The notes under the pieces are model-generated. The model made no database searches, had not been told where the DNA came from, and saw only the letters and a list, made by a program, of their open reading frames with translations. The position numbers and the translations under genes are program-made. Source: Ralstonia insidiosa (GTDB taxonomy: Bacteria; Pseudomonadota; Gammaproteobacteria; Burkholderiales; Burkholderiaceae). From it: DNA of 64,000 nt. Each line of letters opens with the position of its first letter. Position 1 is the first letter of the stretch. The stretch covers positions 682,001 through 746,000 of the forward strand of contig NZ_VZPV01000002.1 of assembly GCF_008801405.1 (NCBI RefSeq). Reading direction: 5' to 3'. Below are positions 24,574 to 32,300 of this stretch, one piece after another.

Positions 24574-24930
24574 TTACTGCTGCAGGACCTTGTATTCGAT
24601 CTTTTTCAGCACACCGTCCGAATCATCAAAGTAGAACGAAGCCACCTTTTTTGAGCCAACAGGAATCCCGACGAACGCGATGCCGATTGCCGCGTTGCGC
24701 GAATAGCGATAGTTCCAGATGTCGAGGCCACCAGCCGTTGCCTTGTCGCTCGGTGCGCCGAGTTCCAGTGCAACGTCTTCGCGCTTGGCAACGCCCGGAA
24801 CGAACTGCTTCTGCAGCGATTCCTGCGTTGCGTCAGAGATTTTGTCGACGCCCGTGCCACCACCGACGCTCACGGCGCAGCCGGACAGGGCAAATGAGAG
24901 GGCGAGACCGGATACAAGAATACGAAACAT
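24574..24930 (-). CDS. BamE/OmlA-like lipoprotein
   Basis: Lipoprotein of 118 residues from the ATG at 24930. The signal ends in a lipobox (LSGC, Cys-18), and the next residues after the Cys are AVSVGGG. The mature domain (SLQKQFVPGVAKREDVALELGAPSDKATAGG, then WNYRYSR) has the SmpA/OmlA pattern of BamE-like folds: a helix ending in GxxK-x-D, then a hairpin. BamE itself assists outer-membrane protein assembly, but many unlinked paralogues exist and this one has no bam neighbour. It is a single gene; the 221 bp upstream show no other feature. Confidence 0.75.
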   Translation of the reverse strand: MFRILVSGLALSFALSGCAVSVGGGTGVDKISDATQESLQKQFVPGVAKREDVALELGAPSDKATAGGLDIWNYRYSRNAAIGIAFVGIPVGSKKVASFYFDDSDGVLKKIEYKVLQQ

Positions 24931-25151
24931 GAAAGTCCTTCTTATTGGTTGGAGTATGGAAAGCCGCTTCGATGCCACAGCGTGAACCGCGAGTTCGCTG
25001 CCCCCGCATCGCATGCGCGCCCGCATCGTAGAGAGGGTGCGCGGAAAGCGCATCCCCTTAAGCGTCGTGTTTCCGCCAAATTGAAGTGAAACTTTCTAAG
25101 GTCTCGTCTGATTGATCTTTAATTCCAGGCTGGGAGCGGGTTTGCGCTGGT

Positions 25152-25739
25152 TTAGCTGAGCGCTGCCTCGACAAAATGCAGACGATCTTGCCCCCAGAAC
25201 ATGTCGTTGCCGACAAAGAACGTGGGCGCGCCGAACACGCCGCGCGCCACGGCTTCTTCGGTGGTTTTGCGCAGCGTCTGCTTGACGTGGTCATCCTGCA
25301 CCAACTCCATCATCAGCGCGGGCGAGATGCCAGCGGCTTCCAGTACGGCCGCCAGCTCGTTCAGGTCACCCAGGTTGCGCGGGTGCTCGAACATCGCGCT
25401 GAAGATGGCGCCGAGGTAGTTGTGGAACTCGACGTCACTGCGCAGTTGCATGCCCACGGCACCGCGCATCAGTTGCAGCGTGTTGATCGGGAAGTGCGGG
25501 TTCTGCTGGATCGGCACGCCAAAGTATGTCGCCCAGCGTTCCAGGTCGATGTTGGAGTACCGGCCCTTGGCCGGAATGGTGGCCGGGCTGCTGTTGCTCG
25601 TGGCCTGGAACACGCCGCCCAGCAGCATCGGCCGCCAGACGATCTCCGCGCCCTTGGCTTGCGCAATCTTCGGCAGTTGGTGATACGCGAGGTAGCTGTA
25701 CGGGCTGCCCACATCGAAGAAGAATTCGACCTGCTTCAT
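25152..25739 (-). CDS. 2-hydroxychromene-2-carboxylate isomerase / DsbA-type thioredoxin-fold protein
   Basis: Protein of 195 residues of the kappa-GST/HCCA isomerase family. MKQVEFFFDVGSPYSYLAYHQL places a Ser (SPYS) where DsbA has its redox Cys, and the C-terminal GVFGAPTFFVGNDMFWGQDRLHFVEAAL is the family signature. Known members isomerise hydroxychromene carboxylate in naphthalene degradation or conjugate glutathione; no aromatic catabolic genes are adjacent, so the substrate is open. AGGAG precedes the ATG. It follows the SDR gene by 28 bp on the same strand and is probably co-transcribed and controlled by the TetR protein. Confidence 0.85.
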   Translation of the reverse strand: MKQVEFFFDVGSPYSYLAYHQLPKIAQAKGAEIVWRPMLLGGVFQATSNSSPATIPAKGRYSNIDLERWATYFGVPIQQNPHFPINTLQLMRGAVGMQLRSDVEFHNYLGAIFSAMFEHPRNLGDLNELAAVLEAAGISPALMMELVQDDHVKQTLRKTTEEAVARGVFGAPTFFVGNDMFWGQDRLHFVEAALS

Positions 25740-25767
25740 GCGTGTGTCTCCTGGTGTTGTAATGGTG

Positions 25768-26502
25768 TTACCAGCGCTCGATCCACGGGCGCAGATCCAG
25801 CTCGTGCGTCCAGGCGTCGCGCGGTTGCGTGTGCAGGTACCAGTAGTTCTCGGCGATGTGCTCGGGGTTGAGGATGCCGTCTTGGTCTTTCAGGGCATAG
25901 CGCTCGGGAAAGTTCTCGCGGATGAACTCGGTATCGATGGCGCCATCGACCACCACGTGCGCCACGTGGATGCCCTTGGGCCCCAGCTCGCGCGCCATGC
26001 TTTGCGCGAGCGCCCGCAGCGCATGCTTGGCGCCCGCGAATGCCGCAAAATTGGCCGATCCGCGCATCCCTGCCGTTGCGCCGGTGAAGAGAATCGTGCC
26101 GCGCCCCCGCGTGACCATGCGCTTGGCCACCTCGCGCCCGGCCAGGAAGCCGGAGAAGCACGCCATCTCCCAGATCTTGAAGTACTTGCGGGCGGTCTCT
26201 TCCAGGATGCTGCTCGGCACGTTGGCGCCGATGTTGAAGACCATCACCTCGATGGGGCCGACGTCGCGCTCGATGTCGTCGACGAGCTTGATAACGTCTT
26301 CTTCCTTGCGCGCATCCGACGCGAAGCCGAGCGCCTGGCCGCCTTCCGCACAGATCGCTTCGACCAGCGGCTGCAGCTTGTCGGCCGAGCGGCGCGTGAC
26401 GCAGGCAACCAGGCCCTCGCGCGCAAAGCGTTTGGCGATGGCACCGCCTGTGGCGTCTCCTGCACCGATGACCAGTGCCGCCTGCTTGTTGCTTGTCTCC
26501 AT
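25768..26502 (-). CDS. SDR-family protein lacking the usual catalytic Ser and Tyr
   Basis: Rossmann-fold protein of 244 residues with a glycine-rich nucleotide site near residues 14-21 (GAGDATGG). The active-site stretch reads GATAGMRGSANFAAFAGAKHALRALAQ: the lysine (159) is present, but the position of the catalytic Tyr is Phe-155 and the usual Ser is replaced by Ala or Thr. NNAG is also changed to NIGAN. It may therefore be a binding protein or use an altered mechanism. GAGG sits five bases before the ATG at 26502; a GTG at 26508 is less likely. It is divergent from a TetR gene, with two palindromes between, and followed by the HCCA-isomerase gene. Confidence 0.82.
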   Translation of the reverse strand: METSNKQAALVIGAGDATGGAIAKRFAREGLVACVTRRSADKLQPLVEAICAEGGQALGFASDARKEEDVIKLVDDIERDVGPIEVMVFNIGANVPSSILEETARKYFKIWEMACFSGFLAGREVAKRMVTRGRGTILFTGATAGMRGSANFAAFAGAKHALRALAQSMARELGPKGIHVAHVVVDGAIDTEFIRENFPERYALKDQDGILNPEHIAENYWYLHTQPRDAWTHELDLRPWIERW

Positions 26503-26521
26503 ATCCACCTCGTTTATAGAA

Positions 26522-26549
26522 TAACGATCGTTACCATAACAAACGTTAT
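26522..26549. promoter_or_regulatory. Two candidate TetR operators in the SDR-tetR divergent promoter
   Basis: A perfect 12-bp palindrome TAACGATCGTTA (26522-26533) is followed two bases later by the imperfect palindrome ATAACAAACGTTAT (26536-26549). Both contain AACG/CGTT half sites. They lie 20-47 bp before the SDR ATG and 47-74 bp before the tetR ATG, where a repressor could block both promoters. Confidence 0.65.
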
Positions 26550-26595
26550 GCTACTGGTTGCATAGTGTCAAGCGAGTCGAAGTACGGAGGTAAAG

Positions 26596-27177
26596 ATGCG
26601 ATACCAGCCGGGTCACAAAGAAGAAAAGCGCAAGGCGCTGCTCAAGGCAACCGCCCGCAAGGTCAAGATCAGTGGGTTTGCGGCGACGGGCGTGGATGCC
26701 CTTGCGCAGGCTGCCGGCATGACCAGCGGCGCGTTCTACAGCCACTTTGGTTCCAAGTCGGATTGGCTCAAGGCGTTGATCGAGTCCGAACTGGCCGCCA
26801 GCCGCGAGATGTGGGCCGGCAACCCGCACGACACGGCGCAAGACTGGCTGCGCTTTGAGCTGGACCGCTACCTGAATCTCGCCCACGTAAAGCATCCCGA
26901 AGCGGGCTGTGCGGTGCCTGGTTTGGCGGCAGAGATTGCACGCGCAGACAACAGCGTGCGTGCGCTCTATCAGGAAGAGATGCGCAAGGGCCACGCGGTG
27001 CTCGCGCAGCGCCTGGGCGATGACGATGCGGCGTGGGCGATGATCGCGCAACTGGTGGGCGCCATCCATATCGCCCGGGCCATGCCGGACGAGGCCATGC
27101 AGCAGGTCGTCATCGAAGCGAGCAAGCGGTTCTTGCAGGACGCTGTGATGCGTCTGGCCGCCAAGGCGCAGCCGTAG
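26596..27177 (+). CDS. TetR/AcrR family transcriptional regulator
   Basis: Repressor of 193 residues. The N-terminal helix-turn-helix is clear (VKISGFAATGVDALAQAAGMTSGAFYSHFGSKSDWLKALIE, residues about 18-58); the rest is an all-helical ligand domain with PEAGCAVPGLAAEIARAD. GGAGG precedes the ATG by five bases. It is divergent from the SDR/HCCA-isomerase pair, with palindromic sites in between, so local repression of those genes is likely. The ligand is unknown. Confidence 0.9.
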   Translation: MRYQPGHKEEKRKALLKATARKVKISGFAATGVDALAQAAGMTSGAFYSHFGSKSDWLKALIESELAASREMWAGNPHDTAQDWLRFELDRYLNLAHVKHPEAGCAVPGLAAEIARADNSVRALYQEEMRKGHAVLAQRLGDDDAAWAMIAQLVGAIHIARAMPDEAMQQVVIEASKRFLQDAVMRLAAKAQP

Positions 27178-27669
27178 TTACTGCAGATTGCCCCAGCGCG
27201 GCACAGCGGGTTCTGCATTGGCCCATTGCCAAGCGTTGCCGTTCTGGCAGGCGTAGATGGTGTAGCCGGGGGCGGTCTTGGGGGCGTCGCCGTCCTGCAC
27301 GGTGAGGATCGCCTCGCGGCACGTTGCCAGCGGCGTGGTGAAGGTGCGTACCAGCACCACCTTGCCATGTGCCTTGGTGATGCCCATCAGGCGTTCCAAC
27401 GACCAGTTGAGCGAAGGGGCGCCGTCACTCAATCGGCCCACTGCTGTGGCCAGCGCGTCTTGCTCACTGGCGGCCCATTTGCGTGTGGCGTACTTGATTG
27501 ACGCATCGGTAGCCGCGTTGACCGTGACCGCCACGCCATAGGCCACTGCCGGATTGGCTGTCACCGCACCGCTGGCCACACCCGCCGCCGCGCCGGTCAG
27601 CGGCCCGACCGATGAGCATCCGGCAACCAGGCCTGCACAGCCCAACAGAAGCCAGCGCAACGCCCTCAT
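27178..27669 (-). CDS. Lipoprotein, tandem paralogue B
   Basis: Lipoprotein of 163 residues from the ATG at 27669, which overlaps the stop of the preceding gene (ATGA). The signal ends with a lipobox (LVAGC); a Gly/Ala-rich stretch (GPLTGAAAGVASGAVTANPAVAYGVAV) resembles glycine-zipper membrane segments. The C-terminal half (KVVLVRTFTTPLATCREAILTVQDGD, WQWANAEPAVPRWGNLQ) matches the preceding gene motif for motif. No function is known. The 5' extension of the frame to 27720 lies inside the other gene and is rejected. Confidence 0.78.
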   Translation of the reverse strand: MRALRWLLLGCAGLVAGCSSVGPLTGAAAGVASGAVTANPAVAYGVAVTVNAATDASIKYATRKWAASEQDALATAVGRLSDGAPSLNWSLERLMGITKAHGKVVLVRTFTTPLATCREAILTVQDGDAPKTAPGYTIYACQNGNAWQWANAEPAVPRWGNLQ

Positions 27670-28190
27670 TGCAGCGAACCCCATCGCGCGGTGGCGGGCT
27701 CGGCGGTCGCCCATTTCCACTGCTTGCCGTCGTTGCAGATCGACGCGATGAAGAAGTCGACCTGCGTGGCCTCGCCGTCCACAGTGAAGAGAATTTCCTT
27801 GCAGCTGACGAGCGGTCCGGTGATCGAACGGGTGACGACGACACGCCCGCGTTCATCGGGCTCAAGGGGGATGCGGTGTTTGACCTGCCAGTTGCCGACA
27901 GTGTTGTCAGGCAGCGCGCCTGCGATCTGGGCAATCTGATCCTGTGTCTCGGTGTGCACGACGCGTTGGGTGTGCTGCAGCGCCGCGCGGGCGCCGGCCT
28001 GCACGCCCAGGCCGATGCCGGTGGCCACTGCGGCGTTGTCGGTCACCTTGGCGGCGAGGGCCGCGCCACCAATACCGGCCGCGGCCGTCGTACCTTCCGA
28101 CATGAAAGAACTGCAGCCGCTGAGGACGGGCGCGCTCAGGGCGAGGGCACAGCCCAGCATCCGTGCGGATGTGAACCAAGGTGTGCGCAT
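27666..28190 (-). CDS. Lipoprotein, tandem paralogue A
   Basis: Lipoprotein of 174 residues from the ATG at 28190, with GGAAG upstream. The signal ends LSGC, followed by a Gly/Ala-rich segment (TTAAAGIGGAALAAKVTDNAAVATGIGLGVQAGARAAL). The C-terminal domain contains VVVTRSITGPLVSCKEILFTVDGE and ends WKWATAEPATARWGSLQ, closely matching the next gene (WQWANAEPAVPRWGNLQ). The pair therefore arose by duplication and is translated as a coupled unit. Both keep one Cys in the C-terminal domain (SCKE / TCRE) and another after IYAC / SIC, which could form a disulfide. The role is unknown. Confidence 0.78.
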   Translation of the reverse strand: MRTPWFTSARMLGCALALSAPVLSGCSSFMSEGTTAAAGIGGAALAAKVTDNAAVATGIGLGVQAGARAALQHTQRVVHTETQDQIAQIAGALPDNTVGNWQVKHRIPLEPDERGRVVVTRSITGPLVSCKEILFTVDGEATQVDFFIASICNDGKQWKWATAEPATARWGSLQ

Positions 28191-28296
28191 GGGGGGCTTC
28201 CAAATCTGCAACGCGCTTGATTCTAAGGGATGTCGCTGCCCGGAAACGGTTATGTGGCGCGGATTCCCACAATTGTTTTCAGTTCGCGCGGGTCAC

Positions 28297-28614
28297 CTAT
28301 ACTGATCTGCCCAGCATCAATCCATGCGCTTCCATCAGCGTTCCGCTGGTGATTTCTGGAGGTGTTGTGAGCAGCGTGTCGAACGTCGACAGCGCGCGCT
28401 GCACGGGTTCGGAGGCCATGTGCGCCTCCCACGCGGCCCGGTCCCGATACACCTCGTGCAGGAGAAAGACGTCCGACTCGTCATGCGCGCGATAGAAGGA
28501 ATACGCCAGCGTGCCGGGCTCCTCGCGCGCCAGTGCCACCAACGTCGAGAGCTGCCGGCAGAGCGTATCAACGGTTTCGGGCTGCGCCCGCAGTCGAACG
28601 ATCAGCAGATACAT
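28297..28614 (-). CDS. Antibiotic biosynthesis monooxygenase (ABM/YgiN-like) protein
   Basis: Small dimeric alpha-beta barrel protein of 105 residues from the ATG at 28614. The family pattern is visible: MYLLIVRLRAQPETVDTLCRQL, EEPGTLAYSFYRAHDESDVFLLHEVYRDRAAWEAHMASEPVQ. Members oxidise quinols or act as small stress monooxygenases. It is last in a same-strand run LysR, AraC, ABM with gaps of about 44 bp. Longer frames into the AraC gene are rejected. Confidence 0.83.
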   Translation of the reverse strand: MYLLIVRLRAQPETVDTLCRQLSTLVALAREEPGTLAYSFYRAHDESDVFLLHEVYRDRAAWEAHMASEPVQRALSTFDTLLTTPPEITSGTLMEAHGLMLGRSV

Positions 28615-28657
28615 GTTTCGCCTCAGAGCTAGGAAGATGGGTTGCCATCTTTCATGG

Positions 28658-29491
28658 TCAGGCGAGCGAGGTCTTGTAGAAATGCGTCTTCGTTTGCGCG
28701 TCTCGCCGATAGTGCAGGGGCGATTGCCCCGTGAGCGATCGAAACTCCCGGTTGAACTGCGGTTGATCGTAGTAGCCGTGCGCGAGCGCGGTGTCGAGCA
28801 ACGGCAACTGCGGTTGCAGATGCAAGGCGCGCACCGTGTGTTGGAACCGCACCAGCCGCCGGAATGCGACCGGCGGCAAGCCTTCCACCGCCAGGAAACG
28901 GCGCTCCAGTTGCCGCCGGCCGAGCTGCAAGCGTGCGGCCAGCGCGTCGATGGAGGTGGTGTGTGGTGCGGCATAGAGTGCGGCAACCGCAGCCGTCACC
29001 TGAACATCGGCGTACGCGGGTGCCAGCTGCGCCAAGAGGAACGCATCGATCAACGCAACGCGCTGTGAGAAATCGGCGGCTTGCGCCACCTGCTCGTGCC
29101 AATGGAGCGCTTCGCGACCCCACAGTACGTCGATTGGCGCTTGCGTATCCAGCAACCGGCCGATGGATTCGCGGACCAACGCCCCCCATCGGCCTGCGCG
29201 AATCCGTATCGCCGTGAAGCCGATGTCATGGGTTGATGCCAGCGCATACGGCTGCAGCCGTACGCACAGCATGTGGGCGGAGGGCAGCACTGCTCCACCT
29301 TCAGTGCGAAACGGCTGGCGGTGATGCAGAAACACTTCCGCGCCAGTGCCGGGCAGCAGTCGCGGCAGCGCAATGCGCTCGCCCGGCGTGGCTTCCCAAC
29401 TCCAGTAGCGGTCGATGTAAGGGCGCAGTGCGGGATGCGGGCGCGCCATCTGCGTTTGCACGGGTTTGCCTCCGGGCGGTCGAAACGCCAT
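28658..29491 (-). CDS. AraC family transcriptional regulator
   Basis: Regulator of 277 residues. The N-terminal half (HPALRPYIDRYWSWEA, LLPGTGAEVFLHHRQPF) is the sensor region common in AraC proteins of this size; the C-terminal 100 residues hold the two helix-turn-helix motifs (IDALAARLQLGRRQLERRFLAVEGLPP and LLDTALAHGYYDQPQFNREFRSLTGQSP). The start is taken at MAFRPPGGK (29491), 44 bp after the LysR stop; an in-frame Met 14 codons later is possible. It lies directly before the ABM gene, its likely target. Confidence 0.85.
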   Translation of the reverse strand: MAFRPPGGKPVQTQMARPHPALRPYIDRYWSWEATPGERIALPRLLPGTGAEVFLHHRQPFRTEGGAVLPSAHMLCVRLQPYALASTHDIGFTAIRIRAGRWGALVRESIGRLLDTQAPIDVLWGREALHWHEQVAQAADFSQRVALIDAFLLAQLAPAYADVQVTAAVAALYAAPHTTSIDALAARLQLGRRQLERRFLAVEGLPPVAFRRLVRFQHTVRALHLQPQLPLLDTALAHGYYDQPQFNREFRSLTGQSPLHYRRDAQTKTHFYKTSLA

Positions 29492-29535
29492 TGTGTTGCA
29501 GTGTTTGGGCAGCGGGGCAGCCGCGTTGCCCGCTT

Positions 29536-30435
29536 TCACGTACGGCAGAGCACCTTCAGGTGCGCGACCAGCGCATCGAACACCACCCGCACGCGCGTTG
29601 GTACGGGCCCCCGCTGCGGGCGATAGACGTGAAGCGTCCATGAAGGAGGCTCGAACCGCCGCAACACGCGCACCAGTTCCCCGCGCTCGACGTGCGGGCG
29701 CAGCAGGTACTCGGAGGTTTGCGTGAAGCCCAGGCCCGCGCAGGCGGCTTGCACCTCGGTCTCCGGGTCATCGGTCACGAAGGCCGTGTGGCGGGGTTGG
29801 ATCTGGGTGTCACTACGGAAGGCCCACGACCAGGCACGGCCATCCGTGCGGTTGATGAGCGTGGTGACCGGCAGCGCCAGCAGTGCATCGGGTGTCTTGG
29901 GTTCGCCCACGCGGGCGAGCAGCGCGGGTGCGCCCACCACCCACAACGGCACGGTGCCGATCGAGCGCGCCACGAAGCGGTTGTCACCGATGAAGCCGAC
30001 GCGCACGCCCACGTCGATCTGCTCATCCACCACGGCGGAAGGGGTGTCCGACAGGCGAAGGTCTGCGACCAGGCCCGGGTGCTGTTGCATCAGTGCCGTC
30101 AGCACAGGCATGACATAGGTGCGCCCCACATGCGAAGGCGCCGTGACACGCACGATGCCGCCCATCTCTGCCGCCTTGGCCGACGAGGCATCGAACAGGC
30201 CATCGACGGTCTGCAGCGCGGTCTGCGCCTGTGCGGCGAAATCCTGCCCGTAGCGCGTGATCTGCACGCTGCGCGTGTTGCGGTGGAAGAGCGTCTCGCC
30301 CAGCGTGTCTTCCAACTCGCGCACCGCCCGCGTGACGGCCTGTGGCGACACGCCAAGCCGTGCTGCCGCTTCTCGAAACGTCGTCGCGCTGGCGGCCGCA
30401 GTGAAGATGCGCAGCAGTTCAAGCCGGTCTTGCAT
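29536..30435 (-). CDS. LysR family transcriptional regulator
   Basis: Regulator of 299 residues with the N-terminal winged helix (MQDRLELLRIFTAAASATTFREAAARLGVSPQAVTRAVRELEDTLGETLFHR) and a substrate-binding domain to the C-terminus. It is divergent from an SDR gene. An inverted repeat 13-31 bp upstream of its ATG fits a LysR box, so it probably regulates itself and the SDR gene. AAGGGG precedes the ATG. Confidence 0.9.
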   Translation of the reverse strand: MQDRLELLRIFTAAASATTFREAAARLGVSPQAVTRAVRELEDTLGETLFHRNTRSVQITRYGQDFAAQAQTALQTVDGLFDASSAKAAEMGGIVRVTAPSHVGRTYVMPVLTALMQQHPGLVADLRLSDTPSAVVDEQIDVGVRVGFIGDNRFVARSIGTVPLWVVGAPALLARVGEPKTPDALLALPVTTLINRTDGRAWSWAFRSDTQIQPRHTAFVTDDPETEVQAACAGLGFTQTSEYLLRPHVERGELVRVLRRFEPPSWTLHVYRPQRGPVPTRVRVVFDALVAHLKVLCRT

Positions 30436-30447
30436 GGCAACCCCTTG

Positions 30448-30466
30448 AATTCCAGAAATGGGAATT
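30448..30466. promoter_or_regulatory. Candidate LysR binding site
   Basis: AATTCC, seven bases, GGAATT: a perfect inverted repeat that contains the T-N11-A pattern of LysR sites. It lies 13-31 bp upstream of the lysR ATG in the region shared with the divergent SDR gene. Confidence 0.6.
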
Positions 30467-30593
30467 TTGTTTGCCGGATTATTCCATTTATTTGCCGCAT
30501 CAGCCTACCCATACTTGGCTCCAAGCCTGGCGGTACCGAGCCCCAACCAACCGCCGGACGCCAGATTTCTCCATCTACGGCAAGGAGCCGAAC

Positions 30594-31364
30594 ATGAACG
30601 CAGCAACGCAACAACTGAAGGACAAGATCGCTCTCGTGACGGGCGCCAGCTCGGGTATCGGGCACGCTTCTGCCATTGAACTGGCCAAGCGCGGTGCCAA
30701 GGTGGTCGTGGCTGCTCGGCGCAAGGCAGAACTCGACGCGCTGGTGCAGACGATCCGCGCGCAAGGCGGCGAGGCTGCCGCCATCGAAGCCGACGTCACG
30801 CGAGAAGACGACATCCGCAAGATGGTCGATTTCACCGTCAGCACGTACGGGCGCCTGGACATTGCCTTCAACAACGCAGGCACCGAGGGCGTGTTCGCAC
30901 CGCTCACCGAGCAGACCGATGCCACCTACGACAAGGTGTTCGATCCCAACGTGCGCGGCGTCTTCCATTCGATGAAGTACGAGGCCGAGGTGATGCTCCG
31001 CCAAGGCTCGGGCAGCATCATCAACAACGCATCGATGGGCGGCGTGATCGGTTTTGAGAACGCGGGCCTGTACATCGGTACCAAGCACGCAGTGATCGGC
31101 ATGACGAAGACCGCGTCGATCGAATGGTTCCGCCGTGGCATCCGCGTCAACGCGCTGGCGCCGGGCTTGATCGAGACGCCGTTCCACCATCGCGGTATCT
31201 GGCCGTCGGCCGAGGCGATGTACGACTTTGCCGCCGGCACGCCAGCGGGCCGCGTCGGCAGTGCGCAGGAAATGGCGACGATCGTGGCCTTCCTCGCCTC
31301 GGATGACGCGAGCTTTGTGTCGGGCCATGCGCTCGTGGCGGATGGCGGGTACTCGGTGGCTTGA
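30594..31364 (+). CDS. SDR family oxidoreductase
   Basis: Classical short-chain dehydrogenase of 256 residues with all signatures: GASSGIG cofactor loop (about residues 17-23), NNAG, catalytic Ser in NNASMGG and YIGTK (Tyr-x-x-x-Lys). The Arg-rich AARRKAE after the second strand suggests NADP preference. AAGGAG precedes the ATG at 30594; the longer frame to 30471 enters the promoter region. The C-terminal SDDASFVSGHALVADGGYS is typical of 3-oxoacyl-ACP reductase-like SDRs. The substrate is unknown; control by the divergent LysR is likely. Confidence 0.9.
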   Translation: MNAATQQLKDKIALVTGASSGIGHASAIELAKRGAKVVVAARRKAELDALVQTIRAQGGEAAAIEADVTREDDIRKMVDFTVSTYGRLDIAFNNAGTEGVFAPLTEQTDATYDKVFDPNVRGVFHSMKYEAEVMLRQGSGSIINNASMGGVIGFENAGLYIGTKHAVIGMTKTASIEWFRRGIRVNALAPGLIETPFHHRGIWPSAEAMYDFAAGTPAGRVGSAQEMATIVAFLASDDASFVSGHALVADGGYSVA

Positions 31365-31404
31365 TGTGGTGCGCGATGCGGCGCGGCCAGGGTTTGTTGA
31401 GACC

Positions 31405-32241
31405 CTAGGTCTCGCCGCACATCTGCCGCCGGTAGCGCTCCGGCGAGAAACCGAGCTGCTTGCGGAACATCGTGATGAACGCCGATGGCGTGCTGTAGCC
31501 GAGCGCCAGGGCGATGTCCTGGATCGAGCAATCCTCCTTGAGCCATACCAGTGCGCGCAGCAGCCGCACGCGGTTGCGCCATTGCACGAAGCTCATGCCG
31601 AGTTCGCTCTGGAAACGGCGTGCGAGCGTGCGCTCGGTGCTGTGCACGCGTTCGGCCCACTGCTGCAGCGTGGTGTTGTCGGTCGGGTCCAGGCGGATGG
31701 CCTGCAGGATAGGCTCGAGGTGGCGATCGGTGCTGTCTGGGAGGTAGCTGTCGGTATGCCCGGCGCGAACGAGGGTTTCGACCAGCAGCTCGAACTGGCG
31801 CAAGTCCCAGTCGTCCGCCATGGCGGTGACACGGCGCGCGGCAAAGTCTTCGAACAGCGCGCGCACCAGCGGCGTCTGCGGGATCAGGCAAGCCATGGGC
31901 GGCAGCCGTTGCGCGAGCGGCTCGGCCAAGTACACGGAGAGGAAATCCGTCGCCTGCCGGATCGACGCCGAATGTGGCTGGTTGGCCGGCACCCAGATCA
32001 GGTATTCGGCCGGCGCCGTCAGCCGACGGCCATCGACCACGACCTCCATCAAGCCGAGGTTGATGCGGTTGATCTGGCCCCACGGGTGCGTGTGCGGCTC
32101 GATGGCGGTCTCGGGTTCGAAATGGTCGTAGCGGAAGTAGAACGGGGCGCCCTTGGGCACCCGCAGGTCGGCTTCACGGTAGGCGGTGTACATGTTGGCG
32201 CGCTTTGTCGCTTTCGATGCGTTAAATTGTCTGGTTTGCAT
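31405..32241 (-). CDS. AraC family regulator with cupin-type sensor domain
   Basis: Regulator of 278 residues from the ATG at 32241 (MQTRQF). An N-terminal cupin-like domain (FEPETAIEPHTHPWGQIN and PAEYLIWVPANQPHSA, with His residues in the usual places) precedes two helix-turn-helix motifs (LQQWAERVHSTERTLARRFQSELGMSF; IQDIALALGYSTPSAFITMFRKQLGFSP). Start choice is uncertain: no ribosome site is seen, and Met codons occur upstream at about 32265 and downstream near 32193. A perfect inverted repeat spans the chosen start. It is divergent from a DMT exporter, its probable target. Confidence 0.85.
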   Translation of the reverse strand: MQTRQFNASKATKRANMYTAYREADLRVPKGAPFYFRYDHFEPETAIEPHTHPWGQINRINLGLMEVVVDGRRLTAPAEYLIWVPANQPHSASIRQATDFLSVYLAEPLAQRLPPMACLIPQTPLVRALFEDFAARRVTAMADDWDLRQFELLVETLVRAGHTDSYLPDSTDRHLEPILQAIRLDPTDNTTLQQWAERVHSTERTLARRFQSELGMSFVQWRNRVRLLRALVWLKEDCSIQDIALALGYSTPSAFITMFRKQLGFSPERYRRQMCGET

Positions 32242-32261
32242 TATATGTTCTGAACCAGACA
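32228..32261. promoter_or_regulatory. Inverted repeat in the araC-DMT divergent promoter
   Basis: TGTCTGGTT (32228-32236) and AACCAGACA (32253-32261) form a perfect 9-bp inverted repeat with 16 bases between. It lies across the likely start of the araC-type gene and 40-73 bp before the transporter GTG, a fitting place for an operator used for autoregulation. Confidence 0.6.
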
Positions 32262-32300
32262 TCACTACACTTCGGCCATCGTCTGATAACGGAGGCCATC

